DNA of 54,793 bases from Flavobacteriaceae bacterium (GCA_027073495.1 JALSVQ010000089.1:65346-120138), one strand, 5' to 3'; counted from the stretch's first letter, positions 35,594-43,735 are shown. Numbers and translations: made by a program. Notes: a model not told the origin generated them from the sequence alone.

Positions 35594-36163
35594 ATGAAAC
35601 ACCATCATTATTCTTGCTACAAACCACCAGGATATTTAAGCCAATTTATATATGAAGGTAAACGAAAAGGAAGCAAGAAACTTCTTGGAGAACTTTATGA
35701 TTTTGCTCCAAAAACAATGGCTATTGGACGTCTAGATGAAGCGTCTGAAGGTTTGCTCCTTCTTACCACTGATGGAAAAATAAGCGAGGTCATACGTTCT
35801 AGTAAATATCAAAAAGAATATTATGTACAATTGGATGGAAAAATCACCTCTCAAGCCATTGAACAGTTAAAAAAAGGGGTTATCATAGGGTTTTCTGGTA
35901 AAAAATACCAGACAAAAACTTGTGACGTAAAACAACTTATTACTTTAGATCCTTATCCAATAAAAACTCGAAAAGTACGATCGGATAGTAAAAGAGGTAC
36001 TTCTTGGATTAGTATCACAATCACAGAGGGTAAATTCAGGCAAGTTCGCAAAATGACTGCTGCAGTAGGATTTCCTACCTTAAGGTTGGTTAGAGTACGA
36101 ATAGGTACTGTTGCGTTAACACAAAATAGTGGCGAGGTAAAAACGTATAAAAGTTTAATCTAA
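35594..36163 (+). CDS. RsuA/RluE family pseudouridine synthase
   Basis: A 189-residue enzyme that isomerises uridine to pseudouridine in 23S rRNA. The catalytic Asp48 lies in IGRLDEASEGLLLLT. It has the RluE-like short form with no S4 domain, starts with YKPPGYLSQF, and ends with the family pattern EGKFRQVRKMTAAVGFPTLR. By similarity the target would be a uridine in the peptidyl-transferase region, as for E. coli RluE (U2457), but this is inferred. It overlaps the convergent cyclase gene by 9 bp at the 3' ends. Confidence 0.9.
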   Translation: MKHHHYSCYKPPGYLSQFIYEGKRKGSKKLLGELYDFAPKTMAIGRLDEASEGLLLLTTDGKISEVIRSSKYQKEYYVQLDGKITSQAIEQLKKGVIIGFSGKKYQTKTCDVKQLITLDPYPIKTRKVRSDSKRGTSWISITITEGKFRQVRKMTAAVGFPTLRLVRVRIGTVALTQNSGEVKTYKSLI

Positions 36164-36916
36164 TAGCGCAACAACACGTGCTGGAGCCGCAGAAGCTCCA
36201 ACTATTTTTAGTGGAAAAACTGCCACTTTAAAACCTGAATATGGTAAAGCATCCAAATTAACCAACTGCTCCATATGCCAATATTCTTTTTCTCGTCCAA
36301 CAAGATGCGCTTCCCAAAACAATTCTGGATTATTTGTTTTTTTGGCTTGTTCAATTAAAAACGGTAATGGTAAATCCCATCCCCAAGCATCAATACCCAT
36401 TATTTTGACACCTTTGTCAATCAGCCAATGTGTGGCTGCTGCACTCATACCTGTACCAATTTTATGAAAGTTTTTTGTACCGTTATATTTATCTCGTCCT
36501 GTTTTTATAAGAACAATCATATTGGGTTTTATTTCTAAATTGTTTTGTTCTAAAAATTGTTGCATATCATTAACCGTAATCGCATCAAAATCAGCTTTGT
36601 GTTTCATATCAATCACTAAACCATCGGCAAAACATAAATCTAAGGGAATTTTATCAATAGTTTTTGATTTTTTACCATTGGTCATTGGTGCATAATGCCA
36701 AGGCGCATCAATATGTGTAGTACTGTGAACGCCCATTTTTGTAATCGTATCATCAGCCCATCCTACAAATTTTTTTGGAAAAAGTCTAAACGGCAAGCCT
36801 AAAAAACGCAATAACCATTTGGCTTTATGATGCGGTTTGTGTTTTATTTTAACACGCATAAACCAAGGGTCTTGCTTATTGAATTGTATGGGTTTTGAAA
36901 GGTCTATTATTTTCAT
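36155..36916 (-). CDS. Cyclase family metal-dependent hydrolase
   Basis: A 253-residue protein of the cyclase/kynurenine formamidase-like family. The metal motif is His64, His68, Asp70 and His74 in HSTTHIDAPWH. GIDAWGWDLP near 176 and WEAHLVGREKEYWHMEQL near 207 match the C-terminal half. Members hydrolyse amides or small cyclic compounds; the substrate here is unknown. Its start is divergent from the cysteine synthase gene, with a shared palindrome between them and a near-consensus -7 box TATCTTTA at 36921-36928. Confidence 0.87.
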   Translation of the reverse strand: MKIIDLSKPIQFNKQDPWFMRVKIKHKPHHKAKWLLRFLGLPFRLFPKKFVGWADDTITKMGVHSTTHIDAPWHYAPMTNGKKSKTIDKIPLDLCFADGLVIDMKHKADFDAITVNDMQQFLEQNNLEIKPNMIVLIKTGRDKYNGTKNFHKIGTGMSAAATHWLIDKGVKIMGIDAWGWDLPLPFLIEQAKKTNNPELFWEAHLVGREKEYWHMEQLVNLDALPYSGFKVAVFPLKIVGASAAPARVVALLD

Positions 36917-36960
36917 AGAATAAAGATACTGTTTTTTATGATATTTCTAAGTTAATAAAC

Positions 36961-36978
36961 TGATAATAATAATTATCA
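36961..36978. promoter_or_regulatory. Operator-like palindrome TGATAAT-N4-ATTATCA
   Basis: Arms TGATAAT and ATTATCA flank AATA. It lies 45 bp upstream of the cyclase start and 87 bp upstream of the cysteine synthase start. Its arms equal those of the palindrome before the sulfite dehydrogenase gene. Confidence 0.5.
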
Positions 36979-37064
36979 TATACTTGTAAAGCTGTGGTAT
37001 TTTGGTTTATTTTGCCACTACAAACGAGCAATTAAAACATGTACAATTCCTATTTAAAAAAACG

Positions 37065-38105
37065 ATGCAAACTACAAAAATAGTAAATGGGCTAAATGAT
37101 CTCATCGGTAATACGCCTTTATTAAAATTAAAAAACATAAGAAAAGATTGGGAATTATATCTAAAATTAGAGTTTTTTAACCCAGCAGGGAGCTTTAAAG
37201 ATAGAACGGCTCGTGCATTAATTAATGCAGCCGAACAATCTGGGAAACTAAAAAAGGGAATGCATCTATTTGAATCTTCCTCAGGAAACACAGCCAAAGC
37301 ACTCGCTATGATTGCAGCTGCACGAGGTTATAATTTTACTGCCATAGTAGATACTCATGCGCCAGCAGATAAACTTAATGCTATTCGTGCTTATGGAGGT
37401 TATTTACATTTTTGTGCCGACACTAGTGAAGATGGTGGACACTTAGTAGATGTAAGAAGGCGAGCGGCTGCAACATTAGCAAATGAAACAGGAGGAATTA
37501 ACCTCGATCAATATGATAACCCTGATAACCCGCAAGGGTTTTATAATTCATTAGGCCCAGAAATACATGAGTTAGTTCCTGATGCAAATTATATAATAGG
37601 AACTATTGGAACTGGTAGTTCGCTATCTGGCACAGGGCGCTATCTGAAAGAAAAAAACGAAAACATTAACATTATTGCACTTGAACCTCAAGGTTCTAGT
37701 CATTTTTCTCCACATGGACATGGTTATTTTATTTCTGGGCCAGGATATCCTGCAGGAGCTATTTTGCCAAAAAATATAGATTCAAGTCTTTTTGATCATC
37801 ATGATTATGTTTCAGATATGGAAGCTTTTAATACAATGCGTTTTTTTGCACGTGAGCATGGTTTGTTAGTTGGTGATTCTAGTGGAATGCTGTTGTATTA
37901 TGCTATGAAGTTTATAAAAGCATCTGAAATTTCTGCTAAACCAAAAAAAATGGTATTAATTATAGGAGATGGTGGTGCAAGTTATCTATCTCATGCTTTT
38001 AATGATACTTGGATGATTGAAAACGAATTACTTAATAAAAAAATAATACATGAGTTACGTACATTTTATCCAAAAAACATGGCGGCGCTCATAAAAAATG
38101 AGTAA
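37065..38105 (+). CDS. PLP-dependent cysteine synthase-family protein
   Basis: A 346-residue fold type II PLP enzyme. Lys45 in NPAGSFKDRTA forms the Schiff base, SSSGNTAKALA binds the substrate carboxylate, and GTIGTGSSLSGTGRYLKE holds the cofactor phosphate. It is similar to O-acetylserine sulfhydrylase and cystathionine beta-synthase catalytic domains, and it lacks a CBS pair. The start MQTTKIVNGL was chosen because the family begins just before NGLNDLIGNTPLL; an in-frame ATG-like start 21 codons earlier lies too close to the likely promoter. The last part (residues 310-346) is unusual but acceptable for the family. Confidence 0.88.
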   Translation: MQTTKIVNGLNDLIGNTPLLKLKNIRKDWELYLKLEFFNPAGSFKDRTARALINAAEQSGKLKKGMHLFESSSGNTAKALAMIAAARGYNFTAIVDTHAPADKLNAIRAYGGYLHFCADTSEDGGHLVDVRRRAAATLANETGGINLDQYDNPDNPQGFYNSLGPEIHELVPDANYIIGTIGTGSSLSGTGRYLKEKNENINIIALEPQGSSHFSPHGHGYFISGPGYPAGAILPKNIDSSLFDHHDYVSDMEAFNTMRFFAREHGLLVGDSSGMLLYYAMKFIKASEISAKPKKMVLIIGDGGASYLSHAFNDTWMIENELLNKKIIHELRTFYPKNMAALIKNE

Positions 38106-38114
38106 GTATTTTTA

Positions 38115-38360
38115 TTATCCAAACAAAAACAAGACAACAATAGGAACAAGCAAACCTAATAAAGCTATTTTTCACCCTGTTTTTTTGAAGCTGTTCTTGC
38201 CTGCTGGCATCAATAGACCTGTGATAGCGATAAGGATTAAAGAAACTGCAAAACCATCGGAATACAACACCCAAAAATCATTAGTAAACTTGTGTAAAAA
38301 CTTAGTATGACCTATAATTGGTGTTTTTCTTCGGTATTCTATTTCGCCTAATCCCATAAC
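38115..38360 (-). pseudogene. 3' half of a disrupted PepSY-like membrane gene
   Basis: The minus strand encodes GLGEIEYRRKTPIIGH, then HKFTNDFWVLYSDGFAVSL, a membrane helix (LILIAITGLLMPAGK) and NSFKKTG. A TGA stop at 38172-38174 follows, but the frame stays open as KIALLGLLVPIVVLFLFG to a TAA at 38115. The TGA stands where Trp would fit, so it is probably a TGG-to-TGA mutation. The N-terminal half lies at 39032-39349; the two together have the layout of PepSY-associated membrane proteins of about 190 residues found in Bacteroidota. Confidence 0.75.
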
Positions 38361-38364
38361 GTTG

Positions 38365-38544
38365 GTATAAATGCAGTAATGGTTTAAGGATGCACTTACA
38401 TTTGATTGTAAAAGTAATAAATATTTTTGGAATTTTTCAAAATTCCGAAATTATTTAGAGTTTAAATTTTGAGAATGTTTATGGACTTTCTAAGTACAAA
38501 ACTAACTTTGGGTTTAAAAACTAAGCCATTATTGACATTTATAC
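38365..38544. repeat. Foldback structure with 24-bp imperfect inverted arms
   Basis: GTATAAATG-CAG-TAATGG at 38365-38382 matches, in inverted orientation, CCATTA-TTGA-CATTTATAC at 38526-38544. The arms extend to TTTA/CTAAG at 38388 and 38521. The loop of 132 bases contains an 8-bp hairpin (GGAATTTT with AAAATTCC, 38429-38446). Confidence 0.6.
38401..38429 (+). promoter_or_regulatory. Promoter-like site TTTG, 17 bp, TATTTTTG
   Basis: TTTG at 38401-38404 and TATTTTTG at 38422-38429, spaced 17 bp, fit the Bacteroidota consensus well. A transcript from here would run through the 48-bp repeat array, antisense to the PepSY-like gene. No coding region follows. Confidence 0.4.
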
Positions 38545-38670
38545 ACTGTTCTAAGGCGTTTTTAATTTTTATTCAACCGTTTTGCTTACGTTAATATCTT
38601 TCCGTTGTTATTTTTGTTTTTCCTTTCATTTTTCTGGAGTTCAATTTGGATTTTCTTTTTACAATACTTT

Positions 38671-38990
38671 GCGTTTTGATTGGTTGTTCCATTAGTGACA
38701 CGTTTCAGTTATTTTTTTGCGTTTTGCTTGGTTGTTCCGTTAGTATAACACGTTTCAGTTATTTTTTTTCTGCGTTTTGCGTGGTTTATTCCGTTAGTAA
38801 CACGTTTCAGTTTTTTCCGTTTTGCTTGGTTATTCCGTTAGTAACACGTTTCAGTTATTTTTTTCTGCGTTCAGATTGGTTATTCCGTTAGTAGCACGTT
38901 TCAATTTTTCTGCGCTTTGTTTGGTTATTCCGTTAGTAACACGTTTTAGTTATTTTTTTGCGTTTTTCTTGGTTTTTTACGTTTTGAATT
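38671..38990 (+). repeat. Seven imperfect tandem repeats of about 48 bp
   Basis: Units start near 38671, 38719, 38772, 38818, 38867, 38912 and 38960 (spacing 45-53). The most constant part is GGTTATTCCGTTAGTAACAC then GTTTCAGTTATTTTTTT. The last unit is degraded. Units diverge throughout, and there are no unique spacers. GTTAGTAAC within each unit can form a small hairpin. Confidence 0.85.
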
Positions 38991-39031
38991 ATAAAAAATA
39001 GAGTAGAAGGTGAGCGATTTTTTTTTATGAC

Positions 39032-39349
39032 TTAGAACAAGTCTAAATCAACAATAGTATTGTCTTTATAAAACATTCTTAATTTATTGCCACGTATTCT
39101 ATTGCCTAAATATTTGGCTTTATTGTAGTGTTTTTTAGCAAATAATGCGATTTGTTTTTTAGTTTTAAACTGACTTTTATCTACAGGAACAGGAATTTTA
39201 AACTCCTTTGTTTCATAAGTATAATTGGTAGGTAAATCCCAAGTATTACGATGATTGTTTAGTATTCCTGAAAAGGCAAAAGAAATGATTAAACCCACAT
39301 AAAAATAAGCAAGATTTCTATGAATGATTCTTTTATTTGGTAATTTCAT
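39032..39349 (-). pseudogene. 5' half of a disrupted PepSY-like membrane gene
   Basis: A 105-residue frame: basic N-terminus (KLPNKRIIHRNLAYF), a membrane helix (VGLIISFAFSGILNNH), then a PepSY-like domain ending RMFYKDNTIVDLDL, followed by Phe and TAA from the inserted DNA. The family normally continues with a Thr-Gly-containing turn and a second half with one or two helices, which is found at 38115-38360. The truncated product may still be made but lacks its C-terminal helices. Confidence 0.75.
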
Positions 39350-39431
39350 TAAAGTAAAATGGATTACAATAGTACTAATAATTTAAGACCAAAGCAAAAA
39401 CTCAAAACAGCAACATTTCAATAGCTTTGTA

Positions 39432-40427
39432 CTATGAATTTAAGTTGTACTTTTCCCCTACAATAACCGCTTTTAGTTTGGATTTTTCATCTTCAAAACA
39501 GTTATGTAATCTTTTTATAGGTTCGCCTAAGGGTTCATCTGATAAGTCATAAGTGCCATAATGCATTGGTATAAATAGTTTCCCTTTTAAATCGTTAAAA
39601 ATTTGATAGGCTTCTTCTGGTGTTGTATGCGATTGTTTCATTATAAAAGCAGGAGAATAAGCACCTATTGGCAATAAACAAATATCAATTTCACCAAATT
39701 CGGAATGGATTTCTTTAAATATTTTATCGTCATAAGCAGTATCACCACTAAAAAATAGTTTGATATCTTTAGTCTTTATTAGAAAACTTCCCCATAACAC
39801 TTTGTTAAAATCAAAAGCACCTCTTCTTCCCCAATGTTTTGCAGGTAAAAAGGTAATTTCTATAGCATCGGTTTTATATTTTTGATACCAACCAGCTTCT
39901 TGTGTTTTGGCTGTACTGATTTTGTTTTTTTCTAGTATTTTTTTAAAATTTAAAGTGGTTAGTATTGCTACATTTGGATTTGTTTTTACGAGTTCTTTAA
40001 TAGATTTAACATCAAAATGATCTCTATGGTCGTGTGATAGTAGAATATAATCTATATTGGTTAATGTTTCTATTTTACAAGGCAATTGTACCTGTCTTTT
40101 GGCTGTTGGAATATCATTAAAACAAGGGTCTGTTAGTATTGTTTTTCCGTTTAGCGTGATTAAAAAAGAGGAATGTCCTAGCCAGATTATAGTATCTGTT
40201 GTTTTTGAAAATGTATCAAAAAAACACGTTTCAAGTTTAAAGGTGTCTTGTTTTTTTTCTTCTCGCTGTGGGTTTTTACTAAATTTCCATTTAAAAACAT
40301 CTAAAAACAATGGTTTTTCAGGGATACTGCTATTATGAAATTCGCCGTTAATCACCATATTCCCCTTCCATCCTTTTTTGATGATTGGTAGGTTTGGGTT
40401 TGATTGGTATGTGATGGGTTTTGTCAT
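39432..40427 (-). CDS. MBL-fold metal-dependent hydrolase (NAPE-PLD/UlaG-like)
   Basis: A 331-residue metallo-beta-lactamase-fold enzyme. The metal motif HDHRDH is at 132-137, preceded by LGHSSFLI and LTDPCF; AKHWGRRG, FSGDTAYDD and PMHYGTYDL carry the remaining ligands. The layout is that of the UlaG/N-acyl-phosphatidylethanolamine phospholipase D-like group. The natural substrate is unknown. It has no signal peptide and is thus probably cytoplasmic. It lies 51 bp downstream of the efflux operon and could be its last gene. Confidence 0.87.
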   Translation of the reverse strand: MTKPITYQSNPNLPIIKKGWKGNMVINGEFHNSSIPEKPLFLDVFKWKFSKNPQREEKKQDTFKLETCFFDTFSKTTDTIIWLGHSSFLITLNGKTILTDPCFNDIPTAKRQVQLPCKIETLTNIDYILLSHDHRDHFDVKSIKELVKTNPNVAILTTLNFKKILEKNKISTAKTQEAGWYQKYKTDAIEITFLPAKHWGRRGAFDFNKVLWGSFLIKTKDIKLFFSGDTAYDDKIFKEIHSEFGEIDICLLPIGAYSPAFIMKQSHTTPEEAYQIFNDLKGKLFIPMHYGTYDLSDEPLGEPIKRLHNCFEDEKSKLKAVIVGEKYNLNS

Positions 40428-40478
40428 ATTTTTTGTTATTTGATACGTAATAAATCATTTCATCTAATAGAATTGTAA

Positions 40479-41600
40479 TTAATTTACCTTTTTATAACTT
40501 ACAACTGCTAAAGTATTCATTACAATAGAAAAAATAATAATACGTGTTAACTGTGGTAAAACATCTTTAAAACCAGAACCTTTGAGCATTACCATTCGTA
40601 TAACCTCAATAAAATAACGTATTGGATTGTATTCTGTTATTTTTTGAGCCCAAGAAGGCATACTTTCTATTGGAGTAAACAAACCGCTCATTAAAATAAA
40701 AATGACTACAAAAAACCAAGCAATAAACATAGCTTGTTGTTGTGTTTCTGTGAAATTGGAAATAAAAAAACCAAAGCCTAAAAAAACCAAAATATAGATG
40801 GAAGCAAATAGTAAAATTACCGCAGGATTACCAACAATGGGAACATTAAAAGCAATTCGTCCAATATTCATTCCTAAAAATAGCAAGAAAATACCAATAA
40901 CCCAAAAAGGAAATAATTTTCCTATAATAAATTGGTATTTTTTAATTGGTGTTACATTAATTTGTTCTAATGTTCCTATTTCTTTTTCACGCACAATATT
41001 CATTCCAGACAAGAAAAAGGTAACCATAGTTATAAGTAGTACAATAATACCAGGAACCATATAGATTTTGTAATCTAAATTTTGATTATACCAAAAGGAA
41101 GGTTTTACTACAACTTGCTTTAAGCCTTTTCCAAAAGGTACTACAGGCATTAATTTAGCTCTAATATTTGTATTAAATTTTTGAATAATCTGATTGACAT
41201 AACTATTTTCAATACCAGCTATTGCTCCATTTATAGCATTAACTTGAATAGAAAGAGAACTTTCTTTATCTTTGATAAGGTCTTTTTCAAAATCTGTTGG
41301 TATTTCTAATAAAACAGCAGCTTTGCCTTGTTGAATAGCATCTAACCCCAATTTTGAAGCAGGAAAATCAGCGGTAACTACAAAATATGGCGATGCTTGA
41401 AATTTGCTTATCAATTCTCGCGAAAAAGTAGATTTATCGTGATCTACGTAAGCCATTTTTATTTTTTTAATATCAAAAGTAGCTGCATTTGATAGTATTA
41501 ATATTTGTAAAATAGGCATTATAAAAATGATGGGTAACATCCCTTTATTTCTAAAAATTTGCTTGAATTCTTTTTGTATGATGAATAATATGGTTTTCAT
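40479..41600 (-). CDS. ABC-2 type permease, YbhR-like
   Basis: A 373-residue permease. The first helix (NKGMLPIIFIMPILQILIL) is followed by a large extracytoplasmic domain (about 45-175) and five helices in the C-terminal half, with the ABC-2 signature region REKEIGTLEQINVTPIKKYQFIIGK near 208-232. It is the last of two permeases in a drug-efflux-type ABC operon; together with the upstream permease it would form the membrane part. It begins after a leader repeat at 41601-41664. Confidence 0.88.
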   Translation of the reverse strand: MKTILFIIQKEFKQIFRNKGMLPIIFIMPILQILILSNAATFDIKKIKMAYVDHDKSTFSRELISKFQASPYFVVTADFPASKLGLDAIQQGKAAVLLEIPTDFEKDLIKDKESSLSIQVNAINGAIAGIENSYVNQIIQKFNTNIRAKLMPVVPFGKGLKQVVVKPSFWYNQNLDYKIYMVPGIIVLLITMVTFFLSGMNIVREKEIGTLEQINVTPIKKYQFIIGKLFPFWVIGIFLLFLGMNIGRIAFNVPIVGNPAVILLFASIYILVFLGFGFFISNFTETQQQAMFIAWFFVVIFILMSGLFTPIESMPSWAQKITEYNPIRYFIEVIRMVMLKGSGFKDVLPQLTRIIIFSIVMNTLAVVSYKKVN

Positions 41601-41664
41601 TTTGTAGTTGTAAGTTAAAAGTTCTTAGAGTTAAAAGTTAGTAGCATTTGGTTGTTTTGGGATT
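41601..41664 (-). repeat. Operon leader repeat, copy 1 (before permease YbhR-like)
   Basis: The minus strand reads CTAACTTTTAACTCTAAG then AACTTTTAACTTACAACTAC just before the ATG. The units of type AACTTTNNAACT are shared with the next four leader repeats. Confidence 0.6.
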
Positions 41665-42771
41665 TTATTCTAATCGGATTTTATATTTTTTGATACTTAA
41701 AGCAATAAAAAACACCGTCATTCCTAATAATATAAGAGTTTCTTTCCAAAAATATTTAAAACCAACACCTTTGAGCATTATATTTTTTAAAATGATGTTA
41801 AACCACGTTGCTGGAACAATTTTGCTTGCAACTTGCATTGGTAAAGGCATACTTGCTATAGGAAAAATAAAACCTGATAAAATAATAACAGGCAATAGCA
41901 ATCCCATAAGCGAAATCATCATTGCTGTTTGTTGTGTACTTGATATTGTTGATATCAAAACTCCTAGAGATAAGGCACTTAAAATAAATAAAATTGTTTC
42001 TAAAGCCAATAAAATATAACTCCCTACGATAGGAACACCAAACACAAAATAGCCTAAAAGTAAGATTGCAATGGCGTTAATAATAGATAAAAAGATATAT
42101 GGAAACACTTTTCCTAAAATAACCTGAAAAGGTTTTAATGGCGAAACTAATAGAATTTCCATAGTACCTAACTCTTTCTCTTTGGTAATGGAAATAGAAG
42201 TCATCATAGCAGAAACGAGCATCAAAATAACTGTCATAACGCCAGGAACAAACATAAAAACACTTTTCAATTCAGGATTATACAACAAACGTGTTGTTGG
42301 TTTAATTTGATATGGAATAGCTGTGTTTTTATTAATGTTAATCTGCAATTTTTTAAGCATTGTACTAATGTAATTAACAATAGTAATAGCTGTATTTGGC
42401 TCGGTTGCATCGGTAATAACCTGAATATTGGCTTTATCTTCTTTGATTAGATTTTTAGCAAAATCAGGTTCAAAGACTAAAACTGCTTTTATATGTCCTT
42501 TTTTAAAGCTTTTTTCAATATCTTTTTGATTGTAAATAAGCTGTTTAACATCAAAATAATTGGAAGCTGTAATGTTTTGAATAAACTCTTGACTTTTTTC
42601 ATCTTTTGCTTTATCAAAAATGGCAATATTCACATTATTAATTTCATTGGTTATTGCAAAACCAAACAACATAATCTGGACTATTGGCATACCAAATAAG
42701 ATAAATAAAGAGCGTTTGTCTCTAAAAATATGGTAAAATTCTTTTTTTATAAATCCTTTAAATCTTTTCAT
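41665..42771 (-). CDS. ABC-2 type permease, YbhS-like
   Basis: A 368-residue permease with the same layout as its neighbour: helix at about 20-40 (KRSLFILFGMPIVQIMLFG), extracytoplasmic domain to about 170, then five helices. The conserved phrase KEKELGTMEILLVSPLKPFQVILGK is near 195-219. Sequence similarity to the following permease indicates an old gene duplication. Together with the two ATPases it matches the YbhFSR exporter. Confidence 0.88.
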   Translation of the reverse strand: MKRFKGFIKKEFYHIFRDKRSLFILFGMPIVQIMLFGFAITNEINNVNIAIFDKAKDEKSQEFIQNITASNYFDVKQLIYNQKDIEKSFKKGHIKAVLVFEPDFAKNLIKEDKANIQVITDATEPNTAITIVNYISTMLKKLQININKNTAIPYQIKPTTRLLYNPELKSVFMFVPGVMTVILMLVSAMMTSISITKEKELGTMEILLVSPLKPFQVILGKVFPYIFLSIINAIAILLLGYFVFGVPIVGSYILLALETILFILSALSLGVLISTISSTQQTAMMISLMGLLLPVIILSGFIFPIASMPLPMQVASKIVPATWFNIILKNIMLKGVGFKYFWKETLILLGMTVFFIALSIKKYKIRLE

Positions 42772-42922
42772 TATTTTGAGTTATAAGTTTGTAAAGTAAA
42801 CTTGTTACTTTTTTAATGTTATATACTTTGATTAAACTTGTTGGTAATTTTCATATTTGTATTTGAGTTAAAAGTTTTTAAAGTGTAAATTGTACATCTT
42901 ATTTATGTTACTTTCTACTTTC
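42772..42922 (-). repeat. Operon leader repeat, copy 2 (before permease YbhS-like)
   Basis: A 151-bp gap. On the plus strand it ends with GTAAATTGTACATCTTATTT then ATGTTACTTTCTACTTTCTC, matching copies 3 and 5, and holds AGTTAAAAGTTTTTAAAGTG and GAGTTATAAGTTTGTAAAG. The gap is longer than the others and partly diverged. Confidence 0.6.
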
Positions 42923-43645
42923 TCACCCTCTCGCTAATTTTAAAAATACCTCATTCATACTATCAACTTTATAGATTTCTTTTAATTTTTTTGGAGTGTC
43001 TAAGGCTTCTATTTTACCTGAAACCATTATCGATACTCGATCACAATATTCCGCTTCATCCATATAGTGTGTGGTTACAAAAATGGTGGTTCCTTGGTGT
43101 GCTTTTTCGTAAATCATTTCCCAAAATTGACGTCTTGTTATTGGATCAACACCACCAGTTGGTTCATCTAAAAACACAATTTTTGGTTCGTGAATGAGTG
43201 CAATGGAAAAAGCTAGTTTTTGTTTAATTCCCAAAGGCAACGAACCAACCAATGTTTTGCCTAAATTTTCTATTTCTAAATACTGTAATAACGCTTTGGT
43301 TTTTTGTTTAATTACTTTTCGGGTTAAACCATAAATTCCACCAAAAAAAGTAATATTTTCATTAACCGTTAAATCATCGTATAAAGCAAATTTTTGACTC
43401 ATATAACCAATACTTTTTTTAATCTTTTCAGGGTTTTTAAACACATCAAAACCTGCTACATTTGCGTCACCACTTGTTGGTTTTGAAACACCAATAAGCA
43501 TTTTCATTGCAGTCGTTTTTCCTGCACCATTAGCACCTAAAAACCCAAATATTTCTCCTTTTTTTACTTCAAAAGAAATTTTGTTTACCGCAAAGAAATC
43601 ACCGTATTGTTTGGTTAAATTTTTTACTTGAATAATGTTGTTCAT
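42923..43645 (-). CDS. ABC transporter ATPase, like the C-terminal half of YbhF
   Basis: A 240-residue ATPase. Walker A GANGAGKT is at 37-44, the signature is SLPLGIKQKL instead of LSGGQ, Walker B is IVFLDEPTGGVD, and the H-loop is TTHYMDEAE. The LPLG signature is typical of the second half of fused YbhF-like ATPases, so it probably pairs with the canonical ATPase encoded just upstream to make a heterodimer. The gene ends close to ACTTTCT repeats. Confidence 0.93.
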   Translation of the reverse strand: MNNIIQVKNLTKQYGDFFAVNKISFEVKKGEIFGFLGANGAGKTTAMKMLIGVSKPTSGDANVAGFDVFKNPEKIKKSIGYMSQKFALYDDLTVNENITFFGGIYGLTRKVIKQKTKALLQYLEIENLGKTLVGSLPLGIKQKLAFSIALIHEPKIVFLDEPTGGVDPITRRQFWEMIYEKAHQGTTIFVTTHYMDEAEYCDRVSIMVSGKIEALDTPKKLKEIYKVDSMNEVFLKLARG

Positions 43646-43735
43646 GTTTTTGTTAGTTATGAGTTCTTAAAGTTGAAAGTTTGTAAAGTGATATTAAAGT
43701 TGAAAATTGTAGGTCTTATTTATATTACTTTCCAC
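43646..43735 (-). repeat. Operon leader repeat, copy 3 (before YbhF C-half gene)
   Basis: On the plus strand: GTTATGAGTTCTTAAAGTTG, then AAAGTTTGTAAAGTGATATT, then AAAATTGTAGGTCTTATTTA and TATTACTTTCCACC. It aligns along its length with copy 5 at 45065-45200. Confidence 0.7.

Larger units (their letters stand above)
38361..39037. mobile_element. Insert of about 680 bp that splits the PepSY-like gene
   Basis: Between the two halves of the broken gene lies non-coding DNA with a foldback pair (38365-38388 and 38521-38544), a promoter-like site (38401-38429), a small hairpin (38429-38446), and seven imperfect 48-bp repeats. No transposase, integrase or usable open frame is present. The borders are inferred from where coding similarity stops; they could be off by a few bases. 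The ends do not show a clear target duplication. A non-autonomous or cassette-like element is the best guess. Confidence 0.6.

Noticed and set aside
38098-38310. 70-residue plus-strand frame
   Set aside because: It lies opposite the PepSY-like 3' half, whose minus-strand product has credible helices and family-like sequence.
38646-38891. 81-residue Phe/Cys-rich open frame across the repeats
   Set aside because: The repeat spacing (48, 53, 47, 48, 45) is not a steady multiple of three, so the frame changes between units. The frame is an accident of T-rich DNA.
38671-38990. CRISPR array
   Set aside because: Units of about 48 bp differ along their whole length and there are no unique spacers of constant size. 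No cas gene is in the window.
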